DNA from: Fusarium oxysporum f. sp. lycopersici 4287
Taxonomy: Eukaryota; Ascomycota; Sordariomycetes; Hypocreales; Nectriaceae
Assembly (NCBI RefSeq): GCF_000149955.1
Contig: NC_030993.1
Location: 1,786,515 to 1,850,514 of the forward strand
Direction: 5' to 3'
DNA length: 64,000 nt
Shown here: piece by piece, positions 21,897-33,799 of the stretch
Layout of the letters: each line of letters begins with the position of its first letter
Position numbering within the stretch: position 1 is the first letter of the stretch
Program-made: the position numbers and the translations under genes
The notes under the pieces: model-generated
The model's database searches: none
Told to the model about the DNA's origin: nothing
Seen by the model: the letters and a program-made list of their open reading frames with translations, nothing else

Positions 21897-23503
21897 ATGC
21901 CTCTCATCAATGGAATAAAAATGGCCTGGTACGATTAATCTTGGCGCAGTCAACTGCCGTCGGTCTGTTGGTTAGACCTTGCTAACTCTGGACTTGTAGC
22001 GAGCCTTGTATTCGTGGCCATCGCTCTACTAAATGTACACACGCAAGCGAGCGACTAATGGTACCTGTGAGGAAGCCGGGTAGACCTCTTAGTACATGTC
22101 CTCATCCGGCTTCTCGCCCATGTTCTTGCGGCAGAGTCACGGCCGCGATACCAAAGAAACAAGCATGCCATTGTGGTCCCAGCAAAGACACCGAATCACC
22201 AAAGCCTGAGAACGGTGATAGCACAAGCAGCTCCACACCCCAGAGCCCTGCTAGCAAAACACCAGGTTCTGGATATCGAGTACAGAAAACGAGTTCGAAA
22301 GGCGGAAGTTCTAGCAGAAGAGAATCTGTTGACCCATCGGCCTTCCAGCGAATGGATCCCAAAATGCTCAATATTTTGCCCTCGTTCGAGGACATATCCC
22401 AGAAGCCGGTCGCGCCTCTTCCTGACATGTCTCCTTATGGAAGTATGGGTATGACACCAGCAGACAGCCCTTTTGGACCCGTCATGTATCCAGCGTTCCA
22501 ACCACATATACCACCCCCTATGATGAGTCCAGGCACATCAAAAGAGACCATGGCCGGCCAGTCTGGTTCAATAACGAGCACGCAAGTTCTAGAACAACCA
22601 ATCCAGTCTACACCAAAAGCCGGCTCTTGCTGCGGAGGAGGAAATTCCAATAATATTGCTTCCGTTCCAATTACAATGCCTTCAGTACCAGGCCCACCGA
22701 AAGCCAAGGCCAAGAGTTGTTGCTCTTCCAGTAATGACTCCCCCAAACTCGACCAGAAGAACGATAATGTGCCGGCCAACGATATACCGACGCCCAACAG
22801 CATGATGATGTCGCCTTTTCCGACACCCATCATGATGCCTAACGGCATGTACGCCTACTACCCTCAGCCCACTGTATTCACATACCCACCTCAGTATGGT
22901 TCATACTTGCAGCCTCTTCAGCCGGAGCAATGGAGACAAGTAATGGCCGCGATGACTTTTGCTGGTCAAGGGGGCATGCCTTCACCCTTCGGAATGCATG
23001 GTGCAACACCGTTCCCGGCCCCGACTGCCCCTCAAACTCCCCATTCAGCGACGGGCACTTCTCATCAGTGTAGCTGTGGTGCCTCGTGTGAGTGTGTAGG
23101 CTGCGCAGCCCATCCGTACAATGAAGCGACGCAGAACTATGTTCGATCGGCCTGGCAGAGCATGATGGATACCGGTTACACCCATGTGAACGGACACGGA
23201 AATGGTGAAACGCCTACAACAAATGGCCACAGCGTTACCACAAACACGGCTTCTGTACCCCCTATCGGCTCTACCGACGGGACTGTATCGCCAGTCGCCC
23301 CACAAACTCCTTCTGAAGCGGCGTCAGGCATTAGTGAAGAGCAAGCACTGTCGGCGAATGATTTCTTTTTTGTCAGTTACCCATTCGGAGACTCTTGTGC
23401 TGGTGAGGAGGCAAGCTGTCCGTGCGGAGATGATTGTCAGTGTTTAGGCTGTGTAATTCATGGCAACTCTGAGTCAGCGGTGGAAGCAGAAGGCCAGGCC
23501 TAG
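21897..23503 (+). CDS. Copper-fist transcription factor (Mac1/Grisea/Cuf1-like)
   Basis: Two exons (21897-21928 and 22000-23503) give 511 residues. The 71-bp intron (GTACGA..GCTAAC..TGTAG) splits the DNA-binding domain. The spliced start is MPLINGIKMACEPCIRGHR.., giving the copper-fist zinc ligands C11-X2-C14-X8-C23-X-H25, then the minor-groove KPGRP motif and a Cys cluster (CPHPASRPCSCG). Without the intron this domain is missed. Two C-terminal boxes, CSCGASCECVGCAAH and CPCGDDCQCLGCVIH, have the pattern CxCx3CxCx2CxxH, the copper-sensing REP-type motif of Mac1-like factors. An additional SCCGGG and SCCSSS occur mid-protein. It probably regulates copper uptake; whether it senses deficiency or excess cannot be told here. 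Confidence 0.92.
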
Positions 23504-23993
23504 AAAACACCTCTGAGAGTATGAGAGCTTCTTCGATCAACCTTTCAAACTCGCCCATTGGAGATCCTGCGGATGCAAAGAAATCATCACGTAAGGGGGG
23601 AAGACGAGGGCTGCGATTTGCTAGTTTGCGATTATACCCATTGGAGTTTTGGAATGACGAAGAAGGCCACTGAAAGATTGAGAAGAATAGAGACGCTTTG
23701 GCACATTATGCATAGAAATACGATTTACTCCCCTTCACGCTATGATACATGATTCTGAGTTCACATTAGTCTCATCATTCACTGCAAAGGCATTGTGTTT
23801 GCTGTAAACTACTAACCTAAAAGTGACATTGAAGAAAAGCGGAGCGCACTGTGCTCATCCCTTGACCTCAAAATCTCATCTTAAAACACTTTGAACCAGA
23901 TTCATCTCATCGATGTTCTAATTTTATCACCACAACTTTTAATCGCTTAGTTATTGGAATTGCAATACTCAGACATAGTCTCAAGGCTTCGAG
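23504..23993. other. Intergenic region after the copper-fist gene
   Basis: 490 bp separate two same-strand genes. It holds a 3' UTR and a short AT-rich promoter; no ORF of note. Confidence 0.5.
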
Positions 23994-25100
23994 ATGGACC
24001 GCAGTAACCGGGTTAGAGAAAGGTCACCGCACCGTGACTACAATTATAGGAGAAGCCAGGACCGCGACACTTCATATAAAAACACGCGCTCACGGTCACG
24101 GTCACGATCACGATCACCTGATAACAAACGATCTAAGACATCATCTTATCGACACGAGAGACATCACTCTGAGCCAAGCGGCCGTCGCTCGTCTCCCAAA
24201 CATCATCATCGCCATCATTCATCACATAAATCCCGGGATCATGCAAGTCGCAAGCCTGAGGCTGTGGTTAACCTACCATTCAAGGCGCGACCCTTGTCAA
24301 AAGCCGATCTGTCTTCTTTCAAGCCACTGTTTGGTGAATATCTAAGCCTTCAGAAGCAGAAGGACATCACCGAGATGGACGATCATGAAGTCAGAGGGCG
24401 ATGGAAGAGCTTCATTGGGAAGTGGAACCGAAAGGAGTTGGCAGAAGGATGGTACGACCCTGAGACCTTTGCACGAATTACATCGAATCATCCAGTTGCG
24501 CCTCAAGCAAGGCGTGCTTCTGTGCATCGGGACGAAGTGCAAGAACCTATGAACGACAGAGAAGATCGTGAGAGCGAGGACGATGAAGATGACTATGGCC
24601 CAACACTTCCAGGTTCTGATCACACACGGCGGTCTGGACCAGGCATTCCCACACTTCAGGATCTATCTTTACGAGCTGAGCTTGCTGAAGAAGACAAGCA
24701 AGCATCTATCGCGGACCTACGTGAAGCGCGCAAAGCTGATCGAGCTCTGCAGAAGGAGCGTCTTGAAGACTTGGTCCCTCGTGCTGAGGCCGGGACTCGC
24801 GAGCGCATGTTGGAAAAGCGAGCAGCAGTGGCGGACAAGATGCGCTCGTTCCGCGACAAGAGCCCCGATGCCATGGAAGTCAAAGACGAGAGAGAGCTCA
24901 TGGGCGGTGGAGACTCATTGGATGAGTATAAGAAAGCCAAGGAAAGAGAGCAACGGCGCAAGACAGAGAGGGAAATTCGCAGAGAGGAGATCGAAAGGGC
25001 CAAAAGGGAAGAGGTGGAAGAGAAGAAGAGAGCATGGAGGGAAAGGGAAGAGGGGACTGTGAGCATGTTGAGGGAATTGGCACGGCAGCGATTCGGATAG
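23994..25100 (+). CDS. RS-rich nuclear protein of unknown function
   Basis: An intronless 368-residue protein. Residues 1-90 are an RS/RH-rich tail (runs such as SRSRSRSRSRSPD and HHHRHHSSHKSRDH), typical of nuclear-speckle proteins. Residues about 92-160 are a compact segment, FKARPLSKADLSSFKPLFGEYLSLQKQ followed by VRGRWKSFIGKWNRKELAEGWYDPETF, which looks like a conserved folded domain but which I cannot name. The C-terminal half is highly charged and predicted helical (EEDKQASIADLREARKADR; EREQRRKTEREIRREEIERAKREE). Role in RNA processing is inferred only from composition. Confidence 0.75.
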   Translation: MDRSNRVRERSPHRDYNYRRSQDRDTSYKNTRSRSRSRSRSPDNKRSKTSSYRHERHHSEPSGRRSSPKHHHRHHSSHKSRDHASRKPEAVVNLPFKARPLSKADLSSFKPLFGEYLSLQKQKDITEMDDHEVRGRWKSFIGKWNRKELAEGWYDPETFARITSNHPVAPQARRASVHRDEVQEPMNDREDRESEDDEDDYGPTLPGSDHTRRSGPGIPTLQDLSLRAELAEEDKQASIADLREARKADRALQKERLEDLVPRAEAGTRERMLEKRAAVADKMRSFRDKSPDAMEVKDERELMGGGDSLDEYKKAKEREQRRKTEREIRREEIERAKREEVEEKKRAWREREEGTVSMLRELARQRFG

Positions 25101-25535
25101 AGGAGATACTCACCTATATTCCCCTTCCTTCCATGGAAGTCTTGGGGCCATGACTGCGGAAGAACAACTTGTCTATTCTTATTCGGTGGATTTATATGGT
25201 AGGTTTATTGAGGGATGGTATTGACAGATGGATATTTTGGCGCACTGTGGGAGCGCACCAATTGGAAGTTTGGCCCACTCGAATCAAAACTCTTCTTCAC
25301 GACTTTCAACAACCAGAAGAAGCAAAACTTGGGCTCTGAGACTCAGATCTCAGTACAAACTTGTCACCGAAACCAGACGCGAGAAAACGAGCTTAAAGAA
25401 TAGCTCTTCCCTAGGACACGAAGTATTTAAACTGCACCCATATAATCACACAAAAGTCAATCGACAGAATCTTACACCCACACATATTTCAGACTTACTA
25501 TTGCTCGCCCAGGATCGCATTCTTCACTCGACACA
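25101..25535. other. Intergenic region upstream of the EFM7-like gene
   Basis: 435 bp between same-strand genes. A short AT-rich TATTTAAACTGCACCCATATAATC segment around 25424-25447 may be the core promoter. Nothing else is visible. Confidence 0.45.
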
Positions 25536-26333
25536 ATGTCTGGCGAGGTAGACTATGGATTTGGCGACCTCATGGATGACCCAGAGGATTACTGTCCACC
25601 TACGCCCCCTCCTACATCTCAGGTCTTTACCATGCAAGGCGGCAAGCCCATAACACTTCACCTTGTTGGCGCCAGCCCTACCGAAGCCCACCATCTCTGG
25701 AACGGTGCCAAGATGATCTCCGACTTCTTCGAGGAGGATCCTTCTCGAGTACGTGAGAAGACGGTTCTGGAGCTTGGTGCCGCGGCTGGTCTGCCCAGTC
25801 TTGTCGCTGCTATTCTTGGTGCGCGCAAGGTCGTGGTGACAGATTACCCAGACCCAGATATCGTCAGAATCATGCAGAAGAACATCGATGAATGTGACGA
25901 AACGGTTGAGCCTCGTGGCCGAATCGCCAACACTGTCGACGCTGTGGGCTTCGTCTGGGGCGCTGACCCTATCCCACTGCTCACTCGCCTGAACCCAACT
26001 GATGACTCTCACGAGGAGCGCTTCGACGTTCTCATCCTGGCAGATCTTCTTTTCCGACACAGCGAGCACGGAAACATGGTCAAGTCCATCAAGGAGACCC
26101 TCAAGGTTTCCCGTGAGAGCGTGGCCTATGTCTTCTTCACATCATACCGACCGTGGAAGAAGGAGCTTGATGAGGGATTCTTTGACATTGCGCGCGATCA
26201 GGGCTTTGAGGTGGAACAGATTGCTGAGCGAAGACTCGACAAGCCACTGTTTGAGAACGACCCCGGTGACTTGGATGTGCAGAAGACTGTCAAGGGATAT
26301 GCTGTGAGGTGGTCTGCCGAGAAGTGCAGTTGA
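25536..26333 (+). CDS. efm7: EFM7/NNT1-type protein N-terminal/lysine methyltransferase
   Basis: A single exon of 265 residues, the usual family length. It is a class I AdoMet methyltransferase: motif I is VLELGAAAGLPSLVAA (about residues 77-92), the acidic loop is VVVTDYPDPDIV, and the post-motif is FDVLILADLLFRHSEH. A tryptophan-containing substrate-side segment EAHHLWNGAK precedes motif I. This is the MTF16 family. The yeast member (Nnt1/Efm7) methylates the N-terminal Gly2 and Lys3 of elongation factor 1A; it was earlier annotated as a nicotinamide methyltransferase. Cytosolic. The assignment to EFM7 rather than another MTF16 enzyme rests on overall resemblance. Confidence 0.88.
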   Translation: MSGEVDYGFGDLMDDPEDYCPPTPPPTSQVFTMQGGKPITLHLVGASPTEAHHLWNGAKMISDFFEEDPSRVREKTVLELGAAAGLPSLVAAILGARKVVVTDYPDPDIVRIMQKNIDECDETVEPRGRIANTVDAVGFVWGADPIPLLTRLNPTDDSHEERFDVLILADLLFRHSEHGNMVKSIKETLKVSRESVAYVFFTSYRPWKKELDEGFFDIARDQGFEVEQIAERRLDKPLFENDPGDLDVQKTVKGYAVRWSAEKCS

Positions 26334-26959
26334 TCATTACGAAGGCAACGGATAGATAGGTAAAAGACGAAACTGGTTGGCAATCGGTTAATGAATGACG
26401 ATTATGACAACCACGGTTGATACTGTGGATTCTCTTACATATGCACTTGCACTTGCACTTGCACTTGCACTGGCACTGGCACATGCGTAAACGTAATGAA
26501 TGTCTGACTACAGAGACTCTTACTACTCACGATGCTGTACTCCAATTGCTACGTTACTTGACCTTATGAGGCTCCATTGTAGTAGATGCAACGAGCCGTC
26601 CGTTGGTGAGTACGTTCCCCACATCGATTCTTAAAAGGGCTCATAATAGCACAAGAAGAAGCACTTTTGGGCCTGCAAAAGGAACTGAAACTCTTTCTGT
26701 AAATATCCGCGCCAAGTCTCGCTTCGTTTCGACCTCTTCAACCATCCTTGCCTGTGTTACAGAGCCTTTTGGCCGATGATCTGTCAGCTGCTTGTATCTC
26801 CAAGTACTATTTTATAGCTCGAGAGGGGTACCGACCGTAACGGAATTTTTGTCTTATTTTACCGTCGGTCCACAAGCCGCAGAGTACCAGACGTTTCCGC
26901 GCCGCGCCGCAAGCCGCAATTCGTTCAACGGACCAAAACCCGCATTTTCATATCACATC
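26334..26959. other. Intergenic region with a short GCACTT repeat
   Basis: 626 bp between same-strand genes. Apart from the repeat listed next, I see only promoter-like sequence before the dioxygenase gene. Confidence 0.5.
26443..26482. repeat. GCACTT hexanucleotide microsatellite
   Basis: The unit GCACTT is repeated about six times, the last copies being GCACTG variants. It lies about 110 bp after the methyltransferase stop, in its probable 3' UTR. Confidence 0.9.
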
Positions 26960-27886
26960 ATGTCCACCTCGCAGTATCTCCAAGATCTCAACAGGGATGG
27001 GTTTGTGGTCATAAAGTCAATCGTGAGCAAGGATAAGCTCGATGCTCTCCGCGAGGTCAGCTCAAAGGCCACTCAGCTGGCTCGCGAAGGGCAATGGCCT
27101 TACGGTATAACCCCTAACTATTACTCTAAATAAATATTCTCCTAATAGTATGCAGTACGAACTGTAGGAAAACAGTTCCCACCATGGGATGCCAGTCAGG
27201 CACGTGAGCATGGAATATGGGGTGTCCAACATCTCATGAACCCTGATCTCCCTGGTCATGAGCTATTCACAGAGCTGTACTTCTCTGAAGCCATTCTCGG
27301 CATTGTTAAGCAGCTGCTGCAATGCCAAGACGAGCATCTCGTGATGGAGCTGTTCAACATGCTTGTCAGGCCAGAAAGGGATTTTGAGTTGAGGTGGCAT
27401 CGTGATGATATCCCCGCTGAGGCTAGTGAGGACGAGGAGATGGAGCGTCTTGGCAAGCATGCCTACCATGCTCAGTATAACTTCGCTCTATGGGATGATG
27501 ATTCTCTCATCGTCGTGCCTGGCTCGCACAAGCGCGCTAGGACCTCAACTGAGCGAAACGCAGATCCCTTTGCCAAGTTCCTGCCAGACCAGCTCATCGT
27601 CAAGCTGCAGCCCGGCGATATTGTCTTTTATAATAATAATATTCTGCACCGCGGGGCTTACAGTAGCAGCAAGGAGCGAATGACACTACACGGCTCTGTT
27701 GGCCATGTGCAGGGCAGCACTCTCCGAGCGAGGAACGTTCTACAGCATGGAATTGGTAACTGGGTTGATAAATGTGCTTTCGAGTCGCTCACGGAGGAAG
27801 ATAGGCGCAGGGCCGACGGTATGAGACAGCGTCTAATCCAGCTTGGCAGTGAGAGCGGTCAAGTTGGTTACTCACTCCAAGGCTGA
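26960..27886 (+). CDS. Phytanoyl-CoA dioxygenase (PhyH) family protein
   Basis: Two exons (26960-27104 and 27156-27886) give 291 residues. The intron is 51 bp: GTATAA..CAG. An earlier TAG at 27148 would break the frame, so the CAG at 27155 is used. The N-terminus LNRDGFVVIKSIVSKDKL is the classic PhyH opening. Iron ligands are His130-x-Asp132 (RWHRDD) and His213 (ILHRGAY), with the surrounding LQPGDIVFYNNNILHRG block. These are Fe(II)/2-oxoglutarate oxygenases; the substrate cannot be inferred, and no peroxisomal tail is present. The protein ends GYSLQG. It follows the methyltransferase gene on the same strand, with no sign of functional linkage. Confidence 0.88.
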
Positions 27887-30800
27887 CCCTGAGAGACTGA
27901 GAAAAGCGAGGCCGGCACCAACACCTTTTGATGTCGTTGTTTGGATATATCAAGGCCCAAGGGCGCTAAGTAGGGCACATCCTGTAACAAATTGAAGAAA
28001 CCAAAAGCAGCAGGGTGACATTGAACGTGACCTGACGAACTACAATTCTCCATCTGATGCTGAAAATCTACCGACAAAGGGACGCAAGAAAGGAAAAACT
28101 CAACGTCTTGATGCTTAGAAAAGTAGTTTCGTATGAACTGAGAAGGCTCCTTAGCTAGTGTCGGCACCAGCAGGCATGAGCTTGAACAACGTCTCTGATC
28201 AGACACAGTTCGAACCATTGCCAGTGTTATCACTATCAACAAATCTTGACGGTTTCTCACCTCCGTTTCAGTGTTGCTAGTGTTGCCCTTCAACATTGCG
28301 ATGCGACAGCAAAGGAAGCACAGCTGAGTAACTCTGCCCTGACACGACCGAGGTTATCACGATATTATCCGGAACGAAGACCGACTTCCCGATGATATCT
28401 AAGTTGCGGCGCCCAATACAGATACGGTTTTCATAGGCTGTTTCTCAACCCCGCATTTGCACCCGGATCGAAGTGGCTGCCACCTCGTGCAAATCGTTTG
28501 GGGACCCCGGATTTTGAAAGCTCGGTCAGATCAAGGAGCTCAAAGTGTTGGGCCGACTCGAGTTGATGAGTGGTCCTGGAATGATGTAACTATCATTGAA
28601 TCCGGCGAGTCAGGTACACATGTGTTTAAATAGGCTTGGATCTATTCCATAAGTGCCAAGTTAGCATACTGCACCGTAGCCTTATTATCAAACTTTCTTT
28701 CCTGGACTCGGTAACATCCCGGCGGAATGAAAAGGGTGGGCTCGGCTCATACGCGGTGTGTGACGAAGGGTCAACCCCACGGGGAAATGAAGCCTCATGT
28801 CTATAACGCGGGGGTAAAAGCTAGCCAAAGGACAATTCGAGTACCAGTATCAATCATCTACTCTAGCGGTCTGCACCTGCAGGGGGCAGAGCGCAGACTG
28901 GCTGAATGCTTGCATGATTGGGGGTAGATAATATTCATGGTGTACAGGGTGCCCAGGTTGTATGGTGGAGTGAGTCTGGAGTCTCCACGAGCTCAAGTTC
29001 CAATGCAAAGAGGCCCGGTTGCCCATGCTGAGCTGGTAAATGACTGACTCCAGTTGAGCTTGATGAGCAAATGAGCATGGTCATGTCTTCTGAGCCTGGG
29101 CCTGGGAGCGAGATCCAAAGTCTAGACTACCCCACACGCACCGACCATCAATCCCCGCACCTCCACAGATCCCAGCACTCGCTTGTCTGATCTCAAAACC
29201 TCCACTACCTATTAGTTACTATTAGCAAATACCAAAAACACCTACCGAACCTATACTGTGTATCCGAACTTGGCAAATGTCCCCGGGAGAATTTCTAAAA
29301 GGGATGATTTAAGCGCATCCGAGGAGAAGCGAAATCGGTTCCGCTCTTTAACTCGGCGATTCTATTGTCTCTAGGCATGCGAGACATGATCTATTCAAGC
29401 TGGTGCTGGCTGACAGACAACGCGAGGCTGGCTGACGTTGAACAACCAATGGGGATACAGCATCATATTCCTGTCTCAACAAAGTGCGAGAGAAGACACT
29501 CAACACGTCGATGTTAGCAGGGACCCTTGACCTTGACTGTAGGCTGATCACCACATTCTTGGGGGTGTTGCAGACAGCATCGTTGCAGCTATGTAAAGGC
29601 AGGTCTAGGACGGAAGCGGAGCCGATGGGGAAGGAGAGTTTGGGAAGAGTTGGGAATTTCCTTCTCGCTTGCAATGCAGTTGGATTGTGTTAGTCATTGC
29701 GCAATAGGGCGGACAACTACCTTGGATTCCGGATCCCCAAGTGTGTGTCTTGTAGATCTATAAAAACCCGCACATCAAGATCAGATTTTGGCGGTAAGTT
29801 TTGTTGCTGTTGGAAATCTTGATTCCTACCTTTTTACTGCCAGAGGCTGCAATTTTGTGTCAGTGAAACAGCAGTATTTTGTTGATAGTATTAAGAATTC
29901 GATCTTCCTGGTAAAACAGTGTGCTTAGAGAGGGCTGATCTGGTGTTGCTCAAGTTCCTTTGCTCCGCATCAGCCCTGTCTCCGCTTCCCACCCTGAACT
30001 TAGAAGTGATTTTCTTTCCGTAACGTTTTCTCGTAGCGCCTTTGATCTCCAAAGTAACGGCGCGAAAGGCGGCAGTGAGGAGGAAAACAGGAGTGGCTGT
30101 GATTGGATAAGCTACGTTGAAATGTACATCGCCCGGGCGAGTTGAAGAGGTTGTCAGTGTCAGTGGAAAGTAATTTTACGAGGTAAGCTGAAGACGAAGA
30201 GTCCTATCACGTGTAAGCGAATCACTTCAGATAAGGAAGGCGCCTTGAAGAAAATCACATCAAGGCAAGTGCATAGTACCTTCCGGTTGTGTATGATGAA
30301 GGCAAGAAAGGTAGGTAGCTTAGACCATGAAGCCTCCAGGGCTGTTAAACATTAGCACCTCCGTGTAGAATATTGGCCGAATCAACTCCGATATCGAGTT
30401 GTTTCACTAGAAATTTCTAGGATTGTGTAAAACTAAGCTAGACTCGGGACATGTCTGTTGAGGATTTACCTCCCAAGACAGTTGACGGACCGACTATATG
30501 CGCTCAATCAGCAGTCAAACTCTCTCAGTGCCAAAAAGGACGGTCAACATTGTGTAAGTCGGCGGCGGGAAACGCGATTTTCCGCCGAATTTGTGTGTAT
30601 CCGCCTGGAAACAGAAACTGGGCCCCAACTGACACGGATCTCAACCACCAAGGATAGACCTGCCGTAACCAGATAGCCTGTCTTGAAGTCTGCAAGGGCT
30701 CTTATGATTGGCTCGGAAGGGAACTAGAAAATCCTGGTTGCAGGGGTCAGGGTGGACAGGTCCTTTGCCCCAAACCCCCCATGGGGCGAGTGCTCCCCCC

Positions 30801-33799
30801 GCATATACCGGGCGGTACTTGGAAGGTACGTTCGGGTAGGAGCCGTGGAGAGGTCTGGAGATGGAAAATATTCAGGGACTGACTTGGTTGTTGAACTTTT
30901 TCTTCAAGGCTTTGTAAACATGTCTATTGTATCGGATAGCCTCTTACTTACGGTTGCACTGGAGACGGTGCCGCCACGATAGCTGAGATGAATCGTCATC
31001 ACAAGTTTGCAACCGGTCGAATCCTCCCGACTTATGTCCCGTTTTACATGTGCCTGGGCTGTCGATAAACCGCCCTTGCTCGCTTGTGGCTGACAATGAT
31101 AAATCACCTTCAAGACTTCACTTCCACGCCTCACAACTCTGACACATGCCCAGGATGGCTTGGCAATACTGAGTGGGTGAGAGTTAACTTGGCTGCCCAA
31201 GCTGAGTTGGCACAGACGAGACGATAGTGAGACTGTTCAGAGGGCGATGACGAGATTCACCAAGCCTTGCGTACGCCTCAGCACGCCGTAGCCTTGGCTA
31301 CTGAGGTTATTTGAACAAAGACCTGACTGACTTGAGCTTGGCCCAGCCGTTTCTCTTCGAGGTTGCCAATCATCAGGTTGGTCTGGCGTCAGTCAGGAGA
31401 AGACGGCAAGACACTCCGTTTATTCCGTGTGTGCGCGCCTATGAACGCAGGGCATTCACCGGAATCATCTATCTATGCCGTCTCTGTCCGTTCGCCAGTA
31501 CGGAGTACTAGACGGTACCATCATGATCGCCTTTTGAAAGTGCTTTTTGTGCCTTCGCGGCTGACTTTCCTTTCTTTTTCCTATGCTCTTTGTTTCTCTG
31601 CCGCTTTGTGGCTTGCATTTTGGGCAGATTCAGTGGCTCCTTAGAGATCCATTCCCACAGATTGATGCTGTCCACTCACACTCCCCACACTGGGTTGAGT
31701 TGGGAATAGGGAATAGTGTCGACTGTCAAGTCGGTTCAAGTTGCATTCATTTTACGTACGAGGCAACTTGGTATCTATCCCATCTTTGAGTATGGAGTAG
31801 GTACGATATATCAATTTCGGTCTAACATCGCCCGACTCTCAATCCAGACTCCTGATTCTTACAGTGAGGCTTGGCACGATCAGGAACGCTAGGTATGCTA
31901 AGCCAAGGTAGACAGCTCCGCCGCACCCATGGATGTCTTCACAAAGTCCTTAAAGTATCTCTTAGTAGCTTATCACCTCCAATTTCCCCGCCCTGGCCCT
32001 TGCGCCCGCGCTACGCCAGCATACCCTGTCCGACCTGAAGGTCGCAGCAGCAGCCCGAGGATTTTCCTACACCTATCCTCAAGCGTTATCCGAACCGATA
32101 CAGCACCTAGGACAGTTTGAGGTGCTATAGTTACGCACAATCCGTACTGCAACTCTCAGTGCGGATACGTACCTTGCCACACCATTCCTGTTGGGTTTGT
32201 CTCCTCTCTCTCCCCTCTTCACCCTGTTTTCGCCACGTCTTGTCGCTCTTTTCTGCTTCCACGCCCCCTGTTGTCTTGCTCTGGGCGCATCTACGTGGCA
32301 CCGAATGCTAAAGCTGTCCTACAGCAGGCACAAAACCCAGGCGCTACACCTTACTCGGTGTACTCCGCCCACCGCCGAGTTGAGTCGTTCACCAGGGACA
32401 TGACTGTGCAGCAAGCTCTTGGTTGACTTGGGTCGAGACCTTTGCGTATGTCCTCGAGCATTTGGGTTATTACCAACCCCCAACAAACAGGGACAATGCA
32501 GTTGATGGGAAATGTCGCTCCAACACGGTGCAGCAGGTACTGAAGGCCATGCGAATGCACTATCTCGTCATGAACCCGCATTTACGCCATCTTGGCTGAT
32601 CCCGGTGCCAGTGCCAGTTCCTCGGGTGTCTCGCCGATGCGATGACTTACACCGTAAACTTGACACACACACCAGCCATTCTGGGTTCTCCATCTTCTCC
32701 ATGTCCGGGGCAAACCCCTCCTCGCTTGATGAGCGGTACTTCTCCGTGGTTTTGACGTTTTGCCTAGTTAGACACTTGTTGTTCCTGTTTTCTCCTCTTT
32801 CACGTTCACATTATCCGCCTTTCACACTTACATGGGCAGGTTCCCCGATTGAAAAATTATACATCAATTGATCTGGGCGATGAAAATGAAGAACGATTTC
32901 AACGCTTGAAGGATTTGAAAGTGATAGACATACGCAATATCCATATTCAAGTCTCGGAGCAGTCTTCCGAGAACATCGTTCAGCGTTGCTGCTCACCTTC
33001 ATACCACAACCACAATCACAAGTAGACCACCACAAGAACGACAAAACTTGATAAGATCTGGAAGGACGGTAATGTGCAACAAGCACAGAACAGCACAGCC
33101 TAGCACACCAAATCACAATACATATCTCTAGGTGTACATACGCACGCTTAACACCAACCCCCAGTACCGACCTTACCTTGGTTATCGGCTCGAGTGGGGG
33201 AAACAGCCGAGATATTGTGCAGTATTGTACAGTACTGACTGAATGTAGTGCACGAGAGGGGAAGCGCTAAAGAGAAAAGGGTGTTTTCGTCTTTTTGAGG
33301 CTTGACCTTGACCTTCCTTGACCTTGTCCACTCCATCTCATCCCATCCAGCTCCTTGGATTTCATTCACTCTCCTTGGCTTAGGCTTGGCTTGCTTAGGC
33401 GTCTCTATACCCCCAGTCAACTCCTACTGGACTTCGTTTCTCCTCCCCCGTTCTTCCCGCCCACCCCATCCCCCCATCTTCTTGTCATCCACCCCGTCTC
33501 TCCCGCGGAAGGCAAACCAAAAAGCAAGCCTCCTTCTTACAGTAGCAGTTCACGGGCCACCGTCTATTTTCTCCTCCACATGCCATGCTCTACCCTTAAC
33601 GCACCCCGCAATCTGCCTGCATCTATCTTTCCCCAGCTCCAAATCCAGGTCCAAATCCTAATCTTTCTCTCCATCTCCATCTATCTAGCTATCTATCTGT
33701 TCTGTCTCTTCCTCTACTTCTCCCATCCCCACACTTTGATATCAAGAATCAGACGTGAAACTGAATCAAGGACTTGCTCTTTGAGCATTCACCTTCACA
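27887..33799. other. 5.9-kb gene-free region upstream of the C2H2 regulator
   Basis: No ORF here has domain-like content; the longest frames are about 120 codons and lie in the pyrimidine-rich 3' part. The first few hundred bases are the dioxygenase 3' UTR. From about 32,150 the plus strand becomes strongly C/T-rich, with a TTGACC repeat at 33302-33328 and CTATCT/CCATCT runs at 33670-33705. This is typical of a long fungal 5' leader and promoter. An unannotated non-coding RNA or a gene of tiny exons cannot be excluded. Confidence 0.5.
33302..33328. repeat. Short TTGACC tandem repeat in the regulator's promoter
   Basis: CTTGACCTTGACCTTCCTTGACCTTG contains TTGACC three times in 27 bp, about 470 bp upstream of the start codon of the C2H2 regulator. 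Confidence 0.6.

Noticed and set aside
26443..26482. Repeat array considered as a CRISPR-like array
   Set aside because: The units are 6 bp with no spacers, in a eukaryotic 3' UTR; an ordinary microsatellite.
27105..27148. 44-bp alternative intron ending TAATAG in the PhyH-like gene
   Set aside because: It would shift the frame; the CAG at 27155 gives a 51-bp intron and the conserved continuation.
30451..30676. Two overlapping 68- to 72-codon ORFs considered as a frameshifted gene remnant
   Set aside because: Neither frame resembles a known protein or transposon, and the overlap is explained by chance.
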